This document shows positions 5,426 to 8,121 of a stretch of DNA of 8,121 nt, in pieces. Both the position numbers and the translations under genes were made by a program. The stretch is from assembly GCA_013360985.1 (NCBI GenBank), contig JABWAM010000104.1, forward strand, positions 1 to 8,121. The letters run 5' to 3'. This DNA comes from Verrucomicrobiia bacterium (lineage in GTDB: Bacteria > Verrucomicrobiota > Verrucomicrobiia > JABWAM01). The first letter of the stretch is position 1. Every line of letters begins with the position of its first letter. A model generated the notes under the pieces. The model was given only the letters and a program-made list of their open reading frames with translations, was not told the origin of the DNA and did no database searches.

Positions 5426-7707
5426 GCGCGGCGGCGGAGGAAAGCCAGGAGGGCCAGCCCCGCGGCGCCCGCCCAAAGGGTTGTCGGCTCGGGGATCGGG
5501 ATCAGCAACCCGCCTCCACCCCAGAGACCGTAGGTCGCGCCGCCCAGATAGGCGTTTCCCGGATCGCCCCGATCATAGTAGAGGTTGATATTCGGCAGCG
5601 CGAGCGCGCCCAACAGGGTGTTCGTCAATCCCGCGGCACTCGTGTCCCATGCCGAAAGATCGAGCGTGCCGAGGTAAAGCGCGTTGGTCGCGCCTCCCGA
5701 TTGGACCCCCGTCAGCGTCACCTGGTTGCTCAACGCGATGGTCAGCGTCCCGAGCGCGAAGTTGGTCTGCAACTGGAGATGGCTGATCCAATTGGAACCC
5801 AGGTCCAGCGCCCCGCTGTTGGTCAGGTTCAGCGTGTGTTTCGCCGTGGTCGTCGCCAGACCGTAGCCGTTAGTCGCGAAGACGACCTTCGCCTGCGCCA
5901 TGTTGAATGCCGCGCGGTTTGTGGACTGCAGCACGAAGTCCGAGCCGAAGGCGTACAGATCGCCCGCCGCCGCGCTGACGTAGCCGGTCGGGCCGACGGT
6001 GAAGACGCCGTTGAAGGCGTTCGTCGAAGGGTCGCTCACGTAGGCGCCCTGATTGACCACTGCATTCTGGAAGACCACCGAGGCGTTGGTCACTCCGATG
6101 CTGCCCGCGTTCGTGATGACCCCTTCGACGCGCGAGGCGCCTCCCTCCGCGACGAAACGGCCTCCCGCGTCGATCGTCAGGCCGCCGCTGAAGATGTTCG
6201 TCAGATTGCCGCCCGCGGCGTGAAAAGCGCCTCCCGCGGCGAGGATCACGTTGCTCGCGAAGGTCGCCTTTGCCCGCGTCACCGTGATCACGCCGGCGTT
6301 GGTCAGGACTCCCTGGATCGAGGCGGCCGTGTTGGAGACGAGCATCGATCCCGACGAGCCGAAGCGCAACCACGCGCTTTTCCAGGAGGTGTTCCCATTG
6401 ATCAACTCCAACCCCGCGTAATGGTTCGGGCTGAGGTCCGCGGCGAACGCATAATCCTGGGGACTGGCCGCCGCGGTGTTCGCCGCCGAATCCAGACGAA
6501 AGATGTTCGCGCCCTGAAAGGTGATGTTCGCGATCTCGTTGCTCCCCAGGCTTCCCATCACGTCGGCAGTCGTGATGCCGAAGAAGCCGATTGTGCCGTT
6601 GGTGACGACGATCGCGCTTCCGTTGAGCGGGGCGATCTTCGGGCTGCTGACATCGAAGAGAAATACACCGCCGGAGTTGGTGATCGCGTTGTTCGCGTTG
6701 CTGATCACGAGCGCCGAGGTCTTCAAGATGCCGCGGTTCAACACCTGGATCGAGTTTCCGGACGCGCTTGCGAGCAGGCCCACCGTGTTGGTGCGCGCGA
6801 TCATGAACCCGCCGTCGCGAACGATCACCCGGTTGTCGGCGCCGCCAACGCCGACTTGGAGCAGGGCGTTCATGTTGCTGAAGACCGAACCGGCGCCGCT
6901 GACGAGGATCATGTTCCGGTCGTTGCCCGCATTCAAGCCGAGGTAGCTGGAACCCATGGTATTGGCGATCCCGACAATCCCGCCGTTGGTCATGATCAAG
7001 GCGTTGTCCGTACCGCCGCTGCCGCCGTCTCCCAGCCAAAGGCTGCTGGCGATCTGGAAGAACCCGCCGCCCACGGCCAGAATCGTGTTGCTGCTCCCCG
7101 AGTTGCCGAGACCGAAGTTGCCGGAAAGTTGGACGAAGCTCCCACCGTTCGTGACGATCACCTGGTTCTGATCGGAACCGGCGCCGCTGCCGACGGCGGA
7201 CGTCGTGGCGAAGTTCGTGAACGATCCTCCGCTCCCGATCACCATGAGGGAACGCTTGGCGCCGTTGGCCCCCACGTAAATCCGACGGGCGTATACCGTT
7301 CCGCCATTCGTGATGAACACGCGGTTGTCCACCGCGTTTCCGGCGCCCACCATGAAGTGGTCCTTATTCACGGTCGTGCCCGTCTGAAACAGGATCGAGC
7401 CGCTGCCGCTGACCACCATGAGGTTGGAACTGTTTCCATCCCAGGATCCAATTCTTGTCCAATCATTCGACACTCGGGCGCCGTTAAGGATGAAGGAGGT
7501 GTTGTTGGTGTAGAAAACGTATTCGGAAAAGTTCGTCGCGACGCCGTCGAAGAGGTTGGTCGCCCCGCGGTCGGCCGGGGTGAACTGCGCATGTCCGGAT
7601 GGCGCGGACAGGGCGCTCGCGATCAAGAGGAGGAGCTTCCATGCGACGGGTGGACGTCCCGGTCGATGCGCGAGACGCGACAAGGGGAAGGAGAGTTTGG
7701 GGTTCAT
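5422..7707 (-). CDS. PEP-CTERM sorting-domain protein with autotransporter-like beta repeats
   Basis: This is a 761-residue surface or matrix protein. Residues 1-40 are a long signal peptide (basic N-region, core WKLLLLIASAL, cleavage after SGHA). Residues about 98-327 hold nine short repeats of the type N-x-V-I-V-T-N-G-G-S-F spaced 25-33 residues apart, as expected of a right-handed beta helix. Residues 455-580 carry a second style of repeat (GVLTNAGVITV, GVITNAGSIGV, LTIDAGGRFVAEGG). The C-terminus is a clear PEP-CTERM signal: IPIPEPTTL with Pro-Glu-Pro at 739-741, a hydrophobic segment, and the terminal RRRA. Such signals are recognised by exosortase at the inner membrane. The mature protein is very rich in Gly, Ala, Asn, Ser and Thr and poor in Cys. 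The ATG at 7707 is chosen because it starts the signal peptide; an upstream TTG at 7779 would lie within the candidate promoter. It is the first gene of the apparent operon. Confidence 0.9.
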   Translation of the reverse strand: MNPKLSFPLSRLAHRPGRPPVAWKLLLLIASALSAPSGHAQFTPADRGATNLFDGVATNFSEYVFYTNNTSFILNGARVSNDWTRIGSWDGNSSNLMVVSGSGSILFQTGTTVNKDHFMVGAGNAVDNRVFITNGGTVYARRIYVGANGAKRSLMVIGSGGSFTNFATTSAVGSGAGSDQNQVIVTNGGSFVQLSGNFGLGNSGSSNTILAVGGGFFQIASSLWLGDGGSGGTDNALIMTNGGIVGIANTMGSSYLGLNAGNDRNMILVSGAGSVFSNMNALLQVGVGGADNRVIVRDGGFMIARTNTVGLLASASGNSIQVLNRGILKTSALVISNANNAITNSGGVFLFDVSSPKIAPLNGSAIVVTNGTIGFFGITTADVMGSLGSNEIANITFQGANIFRLDSAANTAAASPQDYAFAADLSPNHYAGLELINGNTSWKSAWLRFGSSGSMLVSNTAASIQGVLTNAGVITVTRAKATFASNVILAAGGAFHAAGGNLTNIFSGGLTIDAGGRFVAEGGASRVEGVITNAGSIGVTNASVVFQNAVVNQGAYVSDPSTNAFNGVFTVGPTGYVSAAAGDLYAFGSDFVLQSTNRAAFNMAQAKVVFATNGYGLATTTAKHTLNLTNSGALDLGSNWISHLQLQTNFALGTLTIALSNQVTLTGVQSGGATNALYLGTLDLSAWDTSAAGLTNTLLGALALPNINLYYDRGDPGNAYLGGATYGLWGGGGLLIPIPEPTTLWAGAAGLALLAFLRRRA
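6727..7416 (-). repeat. Degenerate tandem protein repeats in the PEP-CTERM gene
   Basis: Nine copies of a short motif encode VVSGSGS (residue 98), FITNGGT (131), VIGSGGS (156), VIVTNGGS (183), ILAVGGGF (209), LIMTNGGI (237), ILVSGAGS (267), VIVRDGGF (294) and IQVLNRGI (320). Spacing runs from 25 to 33 residues. Related DNA words appear on the plus strand near 6812, 6982, 7144 and 7305, about 160-170 bases apart, meaning every second repeat is more alike. This points to an old duplication of a two-repeat unit, now diverged. Confidence 0.75.
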
Positions 7708-7759
7708 CGGCGGGAAGTTTGAGGAGTTCAGCGGAGTTTGAGAACACAGACCTTCCTGC

Positions 7760-7787
7760 GTGATACTACGCGGTAGCAAATCTTCAA
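7760..7787 (-). promoter_or_regulatory. Candidate promoter of the five-gene operon
   Basis: Read on the minus strand, TTGAAG (7787-7782) and TATCAC (7765-7760) are separated by 16 bases. They match the sigma-70 -35 and -10 consensus at 4 of 6 positions each. Transcription would begin near 7753, leaving about 45 bases before the ATG at 7707. An alternative -35, TTGACC (7798-7793), matches the consensus better but has only TACCGC at the right distance. The region is much richer in A and T than the rest of the window. Confidence 0.4.
7766..7776. promoter_or_regulatory. Palindrome CTACGCGGTAG, candidate operator
   Basis: Perfect 4-base arms (CTAC and GTAG) flank a 3-base centre, and one further pair (T7764 with A7778) matches outside. 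It exactly abuts the -10 element and fills part of the spacer of the candidate promoter, a place where a bound repressor would block RNA polymerase. The LacI-family protein encoded at the end of the operon is the obvious candidate binder. However, classical LacI operators are symmetric about a central CG pair with an even number of bases, and this one has an odd centre, so the link is only a hypothesis. Confidence 0.35.
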
Positions 7788-7799
7788 TAAACGGTCAAG

Positions 7800-7825
7800 A
7801 GGATTCTTTGATTTTATGCAATCCT
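7800..7825. repeat. Inverted repeat AGGATT-N14-AATCCT upstream of promoter
   Basis: Six-base perfect arms (7800-7805 and 7820-7825) surround an A/T-rich 14-base spacer. The arms are centred 20 bases apart, about two helical turns, which suits a dimeric activator better than a terminator hairpin. It sits directly upstream of the alternative -35 element TTGACC. A six-base inverted repeat can occur by chance in a window this size, so the function is unproven. Confidence 0.25.
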
Positions 7826-7871
7826 TGGCAAAGGCCGTTTCGCATCCAGAGGCCTCCTGTCAGGAAGATGA

Positions 7872-8121
7872 AGCCGCTTCCCATCGAGTGCGTCGTCGGT
7901 GGTTCAGCCGGCGGCCCGCCTGATCTCTCGCGCCATGGAGCGGGGGGGCGTTCGTCGTCGAGATCAATCCCGAGCCGACGCCGGTGTCCGCGGCGGTGGA
8001 TGCGGCGATCCCTCTGCCGGTGGAACTGGCCCTGCGGCGGATCGAGGAGGCGCGGGCGCGAAAACCGTCTTCGGATTCGTCCGATCCGGATCGTCCCGAC
8101 GGGTCTGCCCGCAGGATTCGC
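7872..8121 (+). pseudogene. 5'-truncated, frameshifted Sir2-family deacylase fragment
   Basis: The first frame reads VVQPAARLISRAMERG (up to about 7946) and the second GAFVVEINPEPTP, then AAIPLPVELALRRIEEA to the window end. Together these match the sirtuin C-terminus, where a PAA motif is followed by a hydrophobic strand and INPEPTP. The two pieces join only if the run of seven G at 7942-7948 is counted as six, so there is a single-base insertion. A stop (TGA, 7869-7871) precedes the first piece, and the catalytic and zinc-binding parts of a sirtuin are absent from the window. The fragment is therefore a remnant, unless the extra G and the missing part are assembly errors. The bases just before it contain no recognisable sirtuin sequence, so the break lies near 7860-7885. 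Confidence 0.7.
7998..8121. repeat. Right copy of terminal direct repeat (sir2 3' end)
   Basis: This is the partner of positions 1-124. The left copy goes on for six more bases to its TAA, whereas this copy is cut by the window edge two codons before the equivalent stop. Upstream of 7998 the right copy extends into further sirtuin sequence that the left copy could also have outside the window. Confidence 0.95.

Noticed and set aside
5281..7722. Open frame of 813 codons on the plus strand
   Set aside because: It is antisense to the PEP-CTERM gene, which has a clear signal peptide, repeats and sorting signal. The very high Arg, Val, Asp and His content reflects reverse reading of Asn/Gly/Thr-rich repeats.
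7800..7825. Rho-independent terminator at the inverted repeat
   Set aside because: The stem has only six pairs, the spacer is 14 bases, GC content is low and no T run follows on either strand.
1..8121. Circular plasmid or phage genome
   Set aside because: The end repeat would allow a circle of 7997 bases, but there is no replication, partition, mobilisation, capsid or integrase gene, and the ends are not identical.
1..8121. CRISPR array, transposon inverted repeats, tRNA or rRNA genes
   Set aside because: No short spaced identical repeats, transposase motifs or structured RNA signatures were seen. The only regular repeats are the coding ones within the PEP-CTERM gene.

Overview
The window looks like a GC-rich chromosomal or metagenome-derived fragment from a Verrucomicrobiota-type bacterium, possibly Opitutales. 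This is inferred from three things seen together: a PEP-CTERM surface protein, a pseudopilin-like protein of the H-X9-DG type, and a DUF4838 plus CBM9-like secreted protein under a LacI-family regulator. Related phyla such as Lentisphaerota or Planctomycetota cannot be excluded from sequence alone.

Layout. Five genes lie head to tail on the minus strand and read from right to left. They are a PEP-CTERM repeat protein (7707-5422), a prepilin-like protein (5425-4616, 4-bp overlap), a DUF4838/CBM9-like protein (4600-1979, 15-bp gap), a small secreted protein of unknown function (1967-1242, 11-bp gap) and a LacI-family regulator (start 1163, 77-bp gap, open at the left window edge). The tight spacing and lack of visible internal terminators suggest one operon. 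A candidate promoter with a palindrome between its -35 and -10 elements lies just upstream of the first gene, at 7760-7787.

On the plus strand, both window ends carry the 3' end of a Sir2-family (NAD-dependent protein deacylase) gene. The left copy (2-130) ends in a TAA. The right copy (7872-8121) lacks the 5' part of the gene, has a one-base frameshift in a run of seven G, and is cut off by the window end. Positions 1-124 and 7998-8121 match at 122 of 124 bases, and both differences are silent in the Sir2 frame. Either the operon is bounded by a real duplication of the sir2 3' end, or the fragment is an assembly unit that ended in, or closed on, a shared sequence.

How the genes may work together (inference). 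The four non-regulatory products all carry export signals: three signal peptides and one prepilin leader. The DUF4838/CBM9-like protein is probably a carbohydrate-active or carbohydrate-binding secreted protein, and the PEP-CTERM protein is probably a surface or matrix protein. The LacI protein probably controls the set in response to a sugar. No known defence system, CRISPR array, tRNA, rRNA or transposase is visible.
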